Below are positions 1 to 6,366 of a stretch of 8,873 bases of DNA, in pieces (position 1 is the first letter of the stretch; each line of letters opens with the position of its first letter). This stretch comes from Bacteroidales bacterium UBA3623. GTDB taxonomy: Bacteria > Bacteroidota > Bacteroidia > Bacteroidales > UBA932. A model generated the notes under the pieces. That model saw nothing but the letters and a program-made list of their open reading frames with translations, did no database searches and was not told the DNA's origin. The DNA is taken from NCBI GenBank assembly GCA_002373715.1, contig DFLI01000048.1, forward strand, positions 1-8,873. Reading direction: 5' to 3'. Both the position numbers and the translations under genes were made by a program.

Positions 1-508
1 ACCAGTCGAAGGTGCCGCCCATGTCCACCTCCTTCTCGGTGGTCATGTCAAAGAGGGTCAGGTCCACGGTGGAACCACGCGTGTGGCCACTTTTCTCCAT
101 AATATAATACTGGTCAAACAGGACGCTCTTGTCCAGGTCCGGATAGAAATAGGGCTTCATGGCTACGTCCGGGATATCGGCCGCCCAGCGCACGAAATGG
201 TCCACGGCACATTGGGGCCGATAAGCATCGTAAATCTTGAGCCGGTAACCCTGTGCCATCACGTCGTCGCTGACGACTTTGAGGCTGTCGGCCGCCTGCT
301 TTGACAGAAGCGCGGTGGGCGCCAGGTAGCCGTCGATGCGGGTTCCTACAAAGTTATAGGTGCCAAAATAGCGGATTTCCAGGATGACATCCGGAACTAC
401 GCTGGTAATGGTGACAAAATCACTGCTGTCAGAGGCGGGATTGTCCTTTTTACAGGAAATGAAAAGGAGGGAGAGGGCTGCAAAACCCCATAAAAAAGCC
501 TTTTTCAT
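1..508 (-). CDS. D-alanyl-D-alanine dipeptidase (VanX/DdpX-like, peptidase M15D), lipoprotein, 3' end missing
   Basis: This is a partial gene. The start is the ATG at 508 on the minus strand, and 169 residues are visible before the window edge cuts off the C-terminus. M15D enzymes are zinc peptidases that hydrolyse D-Ala-D-Ala. Residues 1-19 form a lipoprotein signal (MKK, hydrophobic core, lipobox FISC with Cys19), so the mature protein should be membrane-anchored outside the cytoplasm. Family signatures visible are DAYRPQ at about 94-99, whose Arg97 matches the substrate-binding Arg of VanX; VDHFVRWA at about 102-109; and SGHTRGSTVDLTL at about 140-152, holding the expected zinc ligands His142 and Asp149. 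The DMGGTFDW stretch at 162-169 also fits. The catalytic Glu and third zinc His would lie in the missing part. Likely role: recycling or scavenging of peptidoglycan dipeptide. Nothing here suggests a vancomycin-resistance cluster. The family is confident; the physiological role is inferred. Confidence 0.88.
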   Translation of the reverse strand, partial: MKKAFLWGFAALSLLFISCKKDNPASDSSDFVTITSVVPDVILEIRYFGTYNFVGTRIDGYLAPTALLSKQAADSLKVVSDDVMAQGYRLKIYDAYRPQCAVDHFVRWAADIPDVAMKPYFYPDLDKSVLFDQYYIMEKSGHTRGSTVDLTLFDMTTEKEVDMGGTFDW

Positions 509-531
509 AAGCTACATAGTCTAAAACGATT

Positions 532-539
532 CAAAAATA
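532..539 (-). promoter_or_regulatory. Candidate -7 promoter box for the dipeptidase gene
   Basis: On the minus strand this reads TATTTTTG, an exact match to the Bacteroidota primary-sigma -7 consensus TAnnTTTG. It would start transcription near 525, about 17 nt before the ATG at 508. No convincing TTTG -33 element is seen about 20 bp upstream, and the region is A/T-rich, so a chance match is possible. Confidence 0.4.
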
Positions 540-550
540 ACAAAAAAAAA

Positions 551-568
551 ACTAACTTAGTAACTTTA
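551..568 (+). promoter_or_regulatory. Candidate promoter of the lipoprotein/DUF5723 operon
   Basis: TAACTTTA at 561-568 matches the TAnnTTTG -7 box in all but the last base. It lies 13 bp before the ATG at 582, giving the very short leader usual in this phylum. An 11-bp palindrome, ACTAA-C-TTAGT at 551-561, abuts the box and could be an operator. No clear -33 box is visible. Confidence 0.4.
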
Positions 569-581
569 TAAACTTATTATT

Positions 582-1742
582 ATGCGAAAAACCACCCTTT
601 TCCTTCTCGGTCTTCTGATGGTTGCGGCTTGTGAAAACAAGGCCTACGACACGGACAACCTCATCCTGGAGGGCCGCGTGCTAGAGAACGAGATTTCGGT
701 GCCGATAGGAAACGTCGGCCCCTTTACTCTGGAGCTGGTGACAAAGTCCAAGACCCTCAGTGCCCTCTTGGGTGGAGTGATGAAAACCGAGGAAGACGGC
801 ACCATCGTGAACGTAGCTTCCGAAGATTTATATAAAATCAACGCCTACGAAATTATTGCCCGGTGCCAGGAAAAGGGCCAGGACCTGTCACAGCCTTTTA
901 CCTACGAAATAGGAGACCGGGAAGTTACGCCCGGTGGATTCGCCGGCCTGCTGGAGTCGTTTGGCTTCTGGGCCGTGGATAAGCATGTAGTCATTACAGC
1001 CACCGACCCTCTCCGGGAATCCTACACCATGGGAGGCAACACACACATCCGCTGCGTGGACAAGAGCACCTACCAAACCAGTTACGAAGAAACCTTCCCG
1101 CTGGAAGGCATTGTGGTAAAGCGACTGCTGGGACGCAACACGCTGTTGGAGATGACCATTCCTGAAACCGTCCGCAACAGCCCCACCCAGCTGGGTATCA
1201 AGAATGGCACCCTGAACCTTCCGGGCAACATGATGAGCCAGATTTATTCCTCGTCTGCCGCAGACTTTGTCTTCTCCATGGACTACACCTGCCACATAGC
1301 GGTGGGAGACAAGCTGAGCCTGCCCCTCTCCATGTTCGGCCTGGACAAGCTCTCCTTCAACTTCAACCTGCCCATCGAAGATTATGATTTCAAGGACGTG
1401 GAAGTGTGCCTGGATTTGGAGAATACCCTGCCCTTTAACGTTACGCTCTCCAATATTCAACTCATGACAGGGGAAACTCCCACGGTAGATGAGAACCTGC
1501 TGATTTCTCCCGACCCCCTGGAGATAAAAGGCGGCTCCCTTGAGAAACCCGCCACCACCTCTGTGGCCCTGAGAATCCAAGCCCTGGAAAACACCATTCC
1601 CGACATTACCGGCGTAAAGGCACAATTAGCCATAGATGTGGCGCCCGACTATGTGGGCACCGTACTTTCCCTCAAGCAGGGAGTTACTGTTAAATCGGCC
1701 TCCGCAACCCTTCGCGGCGGCGTAACCCTCCGTGGAAAATGA
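582..1742 (+). CDS. Lipoprotein of unknown function, partner of the downstream DUF5723 protein
   Basis: The 386-residue product is not a recognised enzyme. Residues 1-17 are a lipoprotein signal: MRK, a Leu-rich core and lipobox VAAC with the acylated Cys17. Most of the chain consists of alternating polar/hydrophobic stretches with frequent Gly, Pro and Asp turns, suggesting an all-beta extracytoplasmic protein. Around residues 285-340, a segment containing ENTLPFNVTLSNIQL resembles the LEA2-like beta-sandwich pattern of an N-terminal Asn-Pro-like turn followed by paired strands; this is only a weak suggestion. The last four bases (ATGA) are shared with the start of the next gene, so the two are very likely translationally coupled and work together at the outer membrane. 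The ATG at 582 is chosen because it gives a complete signal peptide directly after a plausible -7 box. Confidence 0.85.
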   Translation: MRKTTLFLLGLLMVAACENKAYDTDNLILEGRVLENEISVPIGNVGPFTLELVTKSKTLSALLGGVMKTEEDGTIVNVASEDLYKINAYEIIARCQEKGQDLSQPFTYEIGDREVTPGGFAGLLESFGFWAVDKHVVITATDPLRESYTMGGNTHIRCVDKSTYQTSYEETFPLEGIVVKRLLGRNTLLEMTIPETVRNSPTQLGIKNGTLNLPGNMMSQIYSSSAADFVFSMDYTCHIAVGDKLSLPLSMFGLDKLSFNFNLPIEDYDFKDVEVCLDLENTLPFNVTLSNIQLMTGETPTVDENLLISPDPLEIKGGSLEKPATTSVALRIQALENTIPDITGVKAQLAIDVAPDYVGTVLSLKQGVTVKSASATLRGGVTLRGK

Positions 1743-3100
1743 GTAAAAGAATAATCCTTGCAGCGGCCGCTCTCATGGGAGCCGCCCTGTGCCTGAACGC
1801 CCAGACTTTCCAGGAGGGTTTCTTCCTCCGGGGCTATAACCTGGCCTATCAGTACAATCCCGCCATCGTGGGAAACAATAACTTCATCGCCGCAGTGCAG
1901 CTGAGCTCCAGCCTGCAGAACAATGTGGGCGCCGGCGCCTTCCTGTATCCTACGGAAGAGGGTCTGTTAACGGGATTCAGTTCCTCCATCCCCACCAGCA
2001 CCTTCCTGGGCAACCTGCCGCAAACCCTCCACTACCACTCAGACCTCAACGCCACCCTCCTGGCCTACGGTTTTTGGAAAGGGCAGGCATTCCACACCTT
2101 GGAACTGAATGTCCGTGCCGTCTACGGCGCCTCCCTGCCCAAGGAACTCTTTGAGTTTATCAAACTGGGCAGCAGCTCCGACGTCACCGATCTGGGAGAT
2201 TTCCATGTGGGAGCCAACCTCTTCATAGAAATGGCATACGGTTATGGCCGTAAAATTAACGACTGGCTGTCGGTGGGCGGCCGCGCCAAACTGCTGCTTC
2301 CCATGTACGGCGCCAACTGGGACATCTCCCGCATGGATTTAACTGCCGACCAGGAGCAGCTGTCCATGAAGATGAGAGGAGACCTGTATGTCACCAACCA
2401 TACCGGAACCATGGGCACCAATGACCAGGGTTATTGGGACCTCCTCCAGTTTGACAAGCGCCATAAGATGGGATTCATTCCCTCCGGCGTTGGTCTGGGC
2501 ATAGATTTGGGCGTGCTGTTCACTCCCGCAGAAGGTCTATCCATCAGCCTGTCGGCCCTGGATTTGGGTGGCATGTTCTGGTATTACGGCAACCGCGCCA
2601 CCATGGGCGGCTCGGCCTCCTTTACGGGCATGAACGCAACCTATGATATGCTCAATGGCGACGACATCACGGAAATGGTCAAGGATATCGGCATGGAGTT
2701 CTTGAGCCTCATGAAACCCATCGGCTTCAGCGACACCGGCCACAACTGGCTGAAACACTCCCTGCACTCCCAGGTGAACCTGGGCATCAAGTACGAGATG
2801 CCGTTCTACCGCCGCCTGGCCATCGGCGCCACCGGACGCTACATGGGTTGTGACACCCTCCACTATTGGGAAGGCCGCGGAGGCTTTGAAATCAATCCTA
2901 TAGACTGGTTGGACATTGTGGCCGATTTAGGCTACGGCTCCCGCGGAGCGGTCTTCGGCCTGGCCGCCGGCGTCAAGATCTACCGCTTCCACCTCACCGC
3001 CGCCTGGCAGGACGGCTTCGGAGGAACCCTCCCCTACGGCCGCACCCCCATCAAGCCCAACTTCAGAAACATTACGGTGGGCTTAACCTTCAACCTGTAA
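1739..3100 (+). CDS. DUF5723-type outer-membrane beta-barrel protein
   Basis: The 453-residue protein has a Sec signal peptide (MSKRIILAAAALMGAALCLNA, cleavage predicted before Gln22). Cys18 is not in a valid lipobox, so a soluble or barrel form is expected. Soon after the signal comes RGYNLAYQYNPA (about 31-42). The rest is dominated by amphipathic strands rich in Gly, Tyr, Phe and Leu, such as GLGIDLGVLFTPAEGLSISLSALDLGG, and it ends in a strand-like VGLTFNL. This layout is typical of the DUF5723 barrels of Bacteroidota, whose function is not established. It overlaps the upstream lipoprotein gene by four bases (ATGA), indicating coupled expression, and is followed at once by a strong terminator. 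The barrel assignment rests on pattern only; membership of DUF5723 is from memory of the family and should be confirmed by a profile search. Confidence 0.82.
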   Translation: MSKRIILAAAALMGAALCLNAQTFQEGFFLRGYNLAYQYNPAIVGNNNFIAAVQLSSSLQNNVGAGAFLYPTEEGLLTGFSSSIPTSTFLGNLPQTLHYHSDLNATLLAYGFWKGQAFHTLELNVRAVYGASLPKELFEFIKLGSSSDVTDLGDFHVGANLFIEMAYGYGRKINDWLSVGGRAKLLLPMYGANWDISRMDLTADQEQLSMKMRGDLYVTNHTGTMGTNDQGYWDLLQFDKRHKMGFIPSGVGLGIDLGVLFTPAEGLSISLSALDLGGMFWYYGNRATMGGSASFTGMNATYDMLNGDDITEMVKDIGMEFLSLMKPIGFSDTGHNWLKHSLHSQVNLGIKYEMPFYRRLAIGATGRYMGCDTLHYWEGRGGFEINPIDWLDIVADLGYGSRGAVFGLAAGVKIYRFHLTAAWQDGFGGTLPYGRTPIKPNFRNITVGLTFNL

Positions 3101-3104
3101 GAAA

Positions 3105-3132
3105 AAAGACCGGCTCGTTTGAGTCGGTCTTT
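3105..3132. terminator. Bidirectional intrinsic terminator between convergent genes
   Basis: A 12-bp stem pairs AAAGACCGGCTC (3105-3116) with GAGTCGGTCTTT (3121-3132), with one G-U pair and a GTTT loop. It is followed on the plus strand by CTTTTT and preceded by an A-run (3102-3107) that serves as the T-tract for the minus strand. It lies 4 bp after the DUF5723 stop and 19 bp after the stop of the convergent minus-strand gene, so it can end both transcripts. Confidence 0.88.
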
Positions 3133-3151
3133 CTTTTTCTGTTTCAGGTGT

Positions 3152-4006
3152 TTACTTCCTCTTGTTCTTGGGAAGGATGTAGCGCACATAACCCACCTGC
3201 ACGCCCATGGCGTCTATGTTGCGGGAAATCTGGAAACGGTCCATGGTGGCCGAGCCGCCGGTAGGAATTTCCTCTTCTGCATCCTTGGCTGTCCAGTACT
3301 TGTTCTGCTTGCTGTGGTTCCAGTCCACGCCCACAATGGGAATGCTCAGGGTGAGCACGCTGTTGTCCTTGAGCTTCACAGCCAGACCACCGGCAATGTC
3401 TATGCCGATGGAAATGATGTTGGAAAGGCGGTACTTTTTAACCTCACCTCCATCCTTGGGAATGGGGTGGGACATGGTATAGCCATAGTTGCCAAAGAGG
3501 CGGCCTTCGGCAAACACGCCCAGCATCTTGCTGCCAAACAGGGATTTGTAGCGGCGGGCCGTAAAGCCTACACCCAGCTTGTGATGCAGCATATGACGGT
3601 TGGAGAGCGTCACGTTCAAGGACTCGTCTTCGGAACCGATAACATCGCGGAAGTCCAGCTTGAGGTTGGTGTCTACAGCGTAACCGTTATAGCTGAGGCG
3701 CACGCCCAGGGAGAAATCGTCGGACACAAACCAGGAGAAGCTGGGAGACACATTCCAGGTGTGGAGCTTGCCCTCGCCGATGTTCAGGATGGACAGGATG
3801 GAATAGCCGTCTCCGGCATTCTCGCCGGTTACGTTGAACATGCGATAGGAACCGCCAATACCAATGGCGCGGCCACCCTTGGCCAGGAAGGCCGAATAGT
3901 CCGGGTTCTCGGGATCGGTGAAACGGCTGAGCGCCTTGTCAACCGGATTCTGGCCAAAAGCCGTCACGGTGACCAGCGCAAATACAAGAACGAATAGTTT
4001 TTTCAT
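3152..4006 (-). CDS. Putative outer-membrane beta-barrel protein
   Basis: The 284-residue product starts with a clear Sec signal (MKKLFVLVFALVTVTAFG, cleavage near Gln19). The body alternates short strands and turns, with repeated aromatic/Gly patterns such as GIGGSYRMFNVTG, PSFSWFVSDDFSLGVRLSYNGYAV and GVFAEGRLFGNYGYTM, as in small 10-14-strand outer-membrane barrels. The C-terminus VQVGYVRYIL is strand-like but is followed by a basic tail (PKNKRK), which is unusual for a C-terminal beta-signal. A longer reading from TTG at 4027 is possible but rejected: that TTG lies inside the candidate -7 box and would precede the transcription start. The gene converges on the DUF5723 gene and diverges from the response regulator. 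I do not recognise a named family; barrel nature is inferred from composition. Confidence 0.75.
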   Translation of the reverse strand: MKKLFVLVFALVTVTAFGQNPVDKALSRFTDPENPDYSAFLAKGGRAIGIGGSYRMFNVTGENAGDGYSILSILNIGEGKLHTWNVSPSFSWFVSDDFSLGVRLSYNGYAVDTNLKLDFRDVIGSEDESLNVTLSNRHMLHHKLGVGFTARRYKSLFGSKMLGVFAEGRLFGNYGYTMSHPIPKDGGEVKKYRLSNIISIGIDIAGGLAVKLKDNSVLTLSIPIVGVDWNHSKQNKYWTAKDAEEEIPTGGSATMDRFQISRNIDAMGVQVGYVRYILPKNKRK

Positions 4007-4024
4007 GGTTGCACAAAATTTCTG

Positions 4025-4032
4025 CAAAGATA
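4025..4032 (-). promoter_or_regulatory. -7 promoter box for the 3152-4006 gene
   Basis: On the minus strand this reads TATCTTTG, an exact TAnnTTTG match. Predicted start near 4018 gives a leader of about 12 nt to the ATG at 4006. It supports the choice of that ATG over the TTG at 4027. The -33 region (about 4052-4057) overlaps the divergent promoter of the response regulator. Confidence 0.55.
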
Positions 4033-4060
4033 CACATTATTTTCTGTGAAGAAAATGTTG

Positions 4061-4068
4061 TACATTTG
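4061..4068 (+). promoter_or_regulatory. -7 promoter box for the response-regulator gene
   Basis: TACATTTG matches TAnnTTTG exactly. Transcription would begin near 4074-4076, about 13 nt before the ATG at 4088. This makes the longer GTG start at 4046 impossible, since it lies upstream of the box. The -33 element is poor (TTTT near 4040-4043). The start site is embedded in a perfect inverted repeat (4066-4084). Confidence 0.55.
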
Positions 4069-4084
4069 TAAAGAATCTTTACAA
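4066..4084. promoter_or_regulatory. Perfect inverted repeat over the regulator's transcription start, candidate operator
   Basis: TTGTAAAGA-A-TCTTTACAA: two 9-bp arms around a single central A. It overlaps the end of the -7 box and ends 3 bp before the ATG at 4088. A protein bound here would block transcription, so autoregulation by the encoded response regulator is the natural hypothesis. The same half-sites recur at 6397-6412 after the kinase gene. In RNA, only part of the repeat would be transcribed. Confidence 0.5.
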
Positions 4085-4087
4085 CTC

Positions 4088-5482
4088 ATGGCATCAAAAC
4101 TTGGAAAAATACTGGTTGTAGATGACAACCAAGGTATTCGCCGGGCACTGGAAATCCTGTTGCCGATGCACTTTGCTCAGGTGAAGACCATCCCTTCGCC
4201 GGCAACTTTGGTGAGCGCCCTGGAGCAATTCCAGCCGGATGTGGTGCTGCTGGATATGAACTTCAACACCAGCATCAATACCGGCAACGAGGGCCTCTAC
4301 TGGGCCGGGGAAATCAAGAAGATGGTGCCGGAGGTGGAAGTGGTGCTCTTCACCGCTTATGCCGATATTGCCCTGGCCGTGGAAGGGATGAAGCGCGGAG
4401 CGTTTGATTTCATTGTGAAGCCCTGGGAAAATGAAAAACTGATAGAAGTGCTCACGGCGGCGAGGGATAAGGCCCGGAAAGCGATGAAGCGGGATGCCCG
4501 GTCGGGGCCGGGCATGACGGGAACCGGGACCAACGGCGTCATCCCCGGCTTGACCGGGGATCTCATGTTCTGGGGATCTTCCAGGCCGATGGCCGCCATC
4601 CGGAAGACCCTGGATAAGATTGCGCCCACCGACGCGACAGTGCTGATAACCGGCGAGAACGGTACCGGCAAGGATGTGCTGGCGCGGGAGATTCACGCCC
4701 ACAGCCTCCGGAGCGGGAAACCGATGGTGGCCGTGGACGCCGGCGCCATTACGGAGACGCTGTTCGAAAGTGAGCTCTTCGGCCACGTGAAGGGAGCGTT
4801 TACAGACGCGCATACAGACCATGTGGGCAAGTTTGAGCAGGCCGATGGCGGCACGCTCTTCCTGGACGAAATCGGCAACATTCCCTTGCATCTGCAGGCC
4901 AAACTGCTGCGGGCCATCCAAAGCCGCAGCATTGTGAGGGTGGGCGGAACACAGGCTATTCCCATAGATATCCGCCTGATATGCGCCACCAACATGGATT
5001 TGGAACAGCTGGTACGGGAAGGTCGCTTCCGGGAAGATTTGTACTACCGCATCAACACCGTGCATATCGCCTTGCCGGCACTCAGGGAGCGGAAGGAGGA
5101 CATTGTGCCGCTGGCGCAGCTATTCCTGGAACGCTATGCGAAGAAGTATCATCGGCCCTTGACAGGAATTACTCCGGAGGCGGCAGAAATCCTTAAGGAA
5201 CAAAGCTGGAACGGCAATATCCGCGAGCTGCAGAACTGCATCGAGAAGGCCGTCATCCTTTCTGAGGGCAGTGAGCTGACGGCGAAGGATCTGCAGACAG
5301 ATGCCCGGTCGGGGCCGGGCATGACGACTTCCGGAACCCTCAAGGCCATCAACGAGGCCGAAGAAGAAAGGATGGTCCGGGAGGCCATGAGCCGTACAGA
5401 AGGCAATATCTCCGCAGCGGCCAAAATGCTGGGGGTGAGCCGGCCCACCCTTTATGCTAAACTGAAAAAATATGGGCTATAG
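4088..5482 (+). CDS. NtrC-family sigma-54-dependent response regulator with palindromic elements in both linkers
   Basis: The 464-residue protein (ATG at 4088) is a three-domain activator. Receiver domain, about 6-125: acidic pocket Asp12/Asp13, phosphoacceptor Asp56 (VVLLDMN), Thr89 and Lys111 (VKPW). AAA+ sigma-54 interaction domain, about 161-395: Walker A GENGTGKD (189-196), the GAFTGA-type loop as GAFTDA (236-241), Walker B GGTLFLDEIG (254-263), FREDLYYR and WNGNIREL. C-terminal Fis-type helix-turn-helix, about 415-464 (ISAAAKMLGVSRPTLYAKLKKYGL). Phosphorylation should drive oligomerisation and ATP-dependent activation of RNA polymerase carrying sigma-54. Two stretches, about 135-159 and 404-412, are translations of repeat units and fall exactly in the receiver/AAA+ and AAA+/HTH linkers; both include the peptide DARSGPGMT. 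The stop abuts the kinase start. The likely target is the adjacent efflux operon, by position only. Confidence 0.93.
   Translation: MASKLGKILVVDDNQGIRRALEILLPMHFAQVKTIPSPATLVSALEQFQPDVVLLDMNFNTSINTGNEGLYWAGEIKKMVPEVEVVLFTAYADIALAVEGMKRGAFDFIVKPWENEKLIEVLTAARDKARKAMKRDARSGPGMTGTGTNGVIPGLTGDLMFWGSSRPMAAIRKTLDKIAPTDATVLITGENGTGKDVLAREIHAHSLRSGKPMVAVDAGAITETLFESELFGHVKGAFTDAHTDHVGKFEQADGGTLFLDEIGNIPLHLQAKLLRAIQSRSIVRVGGTQAIPIDIRLICATNMDLEQLVREGRFREDLYYRINTVHIALPALRERKEDIVPLAQLFLERYAKKYHRPLTGITPEAAEILKEQSWNGNIRELQNCIEKAVILSEGSELTAKDLQTDARSGPGMTTSGTLKAINEAEEERMVREAMSRTEGNISAAAKMLGVSRPTLYAKLKKYGL
4491..4519 (+). repeat. Palindromic element, unit 1 (forward), inside the response-regulator gene
   Basis: Stem arms ATGCCCGG (4494-4501) and CCGGGCAT (4508-4515) enclose the loop TCGGGG; conserved flanks are GGG before and GACG after. 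The 27 bases 4493-4519 are identical to unit 3 (5300-5326). Translated in frame as DARSGPGMT in the receiver/AAA+ linker. Together with unit 2 it forms an inverted, REPIN-like pair separated by 17 bp. Confidence 0.85.
4537..4564 (-). repeat. Palindromic element, unit 2 (reverse), inside the response-regulator gene
   Basis: Arms ATCCCCGG (4541-4548) and CCGGGGAT (4554-4561) enclose CTTGA. Read on the minus strand it has the same flanks (GAG before, GACG after) and TCAAG loop as unit 6, differing only by two compensatory stem pairs. Translated on the plus strand as VIPGLTGDL in the receiver/AAA+ linker. Confidence 0.85.
5298..5326 (+). repeat. Palindromic element, unit 3 (forward, single), inside the response-regulator gene
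   Basis: Arms ATGCCCGG (5301-5308) and CCGGGCAT (5315-5322) around TCGGGG. It is identical to unit 1 over 27 bp and is read in the same frame (DARSGPGMT). It lies in the linker between the AAA+ domain and the Fis-type helix-turn-helix. No reverse partner is seen next to it. Confidence 0.85.
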
Positions 5483-6358
5483 ATGGAATCCTGGCAAATC
5501 ATATTGATTGTGGTCCTTGTCGCAGCCATCGTGGCTGTGCTGTCGGCCATCCATGTGCGGCGGAAGGATATTAGGAAGGTGGCCTATATGATGGATGCGC
5601 TGGAAGACGGAGAACTCAATTTCCGCTTCCAGGACAATAACAAGTTCAACCGCACCCTGAACCGTATCCGAACCATTTTTGAAACCCAGCGTCAGCAACA
5701 CGAGCAGGATTCCTGGACCAAACTGATCCGCGTGCTCACGCACGAGATCATGAATACGGTATCCCCCATAGCCTCTTTGAGTGACGCCATGGCCAAATCC
5801 GTTGATGAGAACGGCCACAGCGAACTGGATATCAAGGCCGGACTGGAAACCATCAGCGATTCCTCCAAGAATCTCATCGACTTTGTACAAACCTATCGCC
5901 AACTTTCCGGTGTAGCCAAGCCTGTCCGCCGGGCGTTGGCCCTGCAAGAGCTGATGGACCAGGTCATCGGCCTCAACCGCGAATTCGCCGCATCCAGCGG
6001 GGCCACGTGTATATATCGGCCCGAAGAGTCCGACTTAATGATTTATGCCGATGAGGGCCAGGTGTCCCAAATTCTTATCAACCTCATCAAAAATGCCTTG
6101 CAGGCGGGCGCGAAGCATATCGACATTACTGCTAAGATGGGCAAGGATGACGAGGTGATTATTGACGTAGCCAATGATGGGGAGCCTATTCCCGCATCGG
6201 CCCAGGAGCAAATCTTCATTCCTTTCTATACAACCAAGAAGGAGGGGTCCGGTATTGGCCTGTCCATTTCCCGGCAGATTATGCGGAACCACAACGGCTC
6301 CATAGAACTGCTCCGCAGCGACGAACAGCAAACCGTTTTCGAACTGCGATTCCGATAG
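5483..6358 (+). CDS. Sensor histidine kinase with one membrane segment and no recognisable sensor domain
   Basis: The 291-residue kinase starts on the base after the regulator's stop (TAG then ATG), so the pair is co-translated. Residues 4-23 form a single transmembrane helix with almost nothing outside the membrane. Residues 26-75 are a charged, probably helical juxtamembrane segment; no PAS or clear HAMP domain can be seen. The H-box is LTHEIMNTVSPI with phosphorylated His87. The catalytic domain shows the N-box NLIKNALQAG (Asn204), the G1 motif NDGEP (Asp232-Gly233), the F-box IFIPFYTTK and the G2 motif GSGIGLSIS (255-263). It should autophosphorylate His87 and pass the phosphate to Asp56 of the adjacent regulator. 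With no periplasmic loop, the input is probably sensed in the membrane, by the linker, or through a partner protein such as the pump; this is inference. A terminator follows the gene. Confidence 0.93.
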   Translation: MESWQIILIVVLVAAIVAVLSAIHVRRKDIRKVAYMMDALEDGELNFRFQDNNKFNRTLNRIRTIFETQRQQHEQDSWTKLIRVLTHEIMNTVSPIASLSDAMAKSVDENGHSELDIKAGLETISDSSKNLIDFVQTYRQLSGVAKPVRRALALQELMDQVIGLNREFAASSGATCIYRPEESDLMIYADEGQVSQILINLIKNALQAGAKHIDITAKMGKDDEVIIDVANDGEPIPASAQEQIFIPFYTTKKEGSGIGLSISRQIMRNHNGSIELLRSDEQQTVFELRFR

Positions 6359-6366
6359 GAAAAACC

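Noticed and set aside
1..508. Part of a vancomycin-resistance (vanHAX) cluster
   Set aside because: No vanH- or vanA-like gene is seen on the visible side, the organism appears Gram-negative, and the protein is a lipoprotein rather than a cytoplasmic VanX.
888..1625. Long minus-strand open frame (245 codons) opposite the lipoprotein gene
   Set aside because: It is antisense to a gene with a signal peptide, promoter and coupled partner. Its translation is low-complexity, rich in Gly, Val, His and Gln, as expected for the complement of a GC-rich gene.
3119..3997. 292-codon plus-strand open frame opposite the small barrel gene
   Set aside because: It begins inside the terminator and its translation (rich in His, Ala, Gly, Val) matches no fold. 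The minus-strand frame has a clear signal peptide and promoter.
4046..4087. Upstream GTG start extending the response regulator by 14 residues
   Set aside because: The extension precedes and contains the exact -7 promoter box, and receiver domains normally start a few residues before the KILVVDD strand, as they do from the ATG at 4088.
4094..5065. 323-codon minus-strand open frame opposite the response regulator
   Set aside because: It is fully antisense to an unmistakable NtrC-family protein; the composition is that of a shadow frame.
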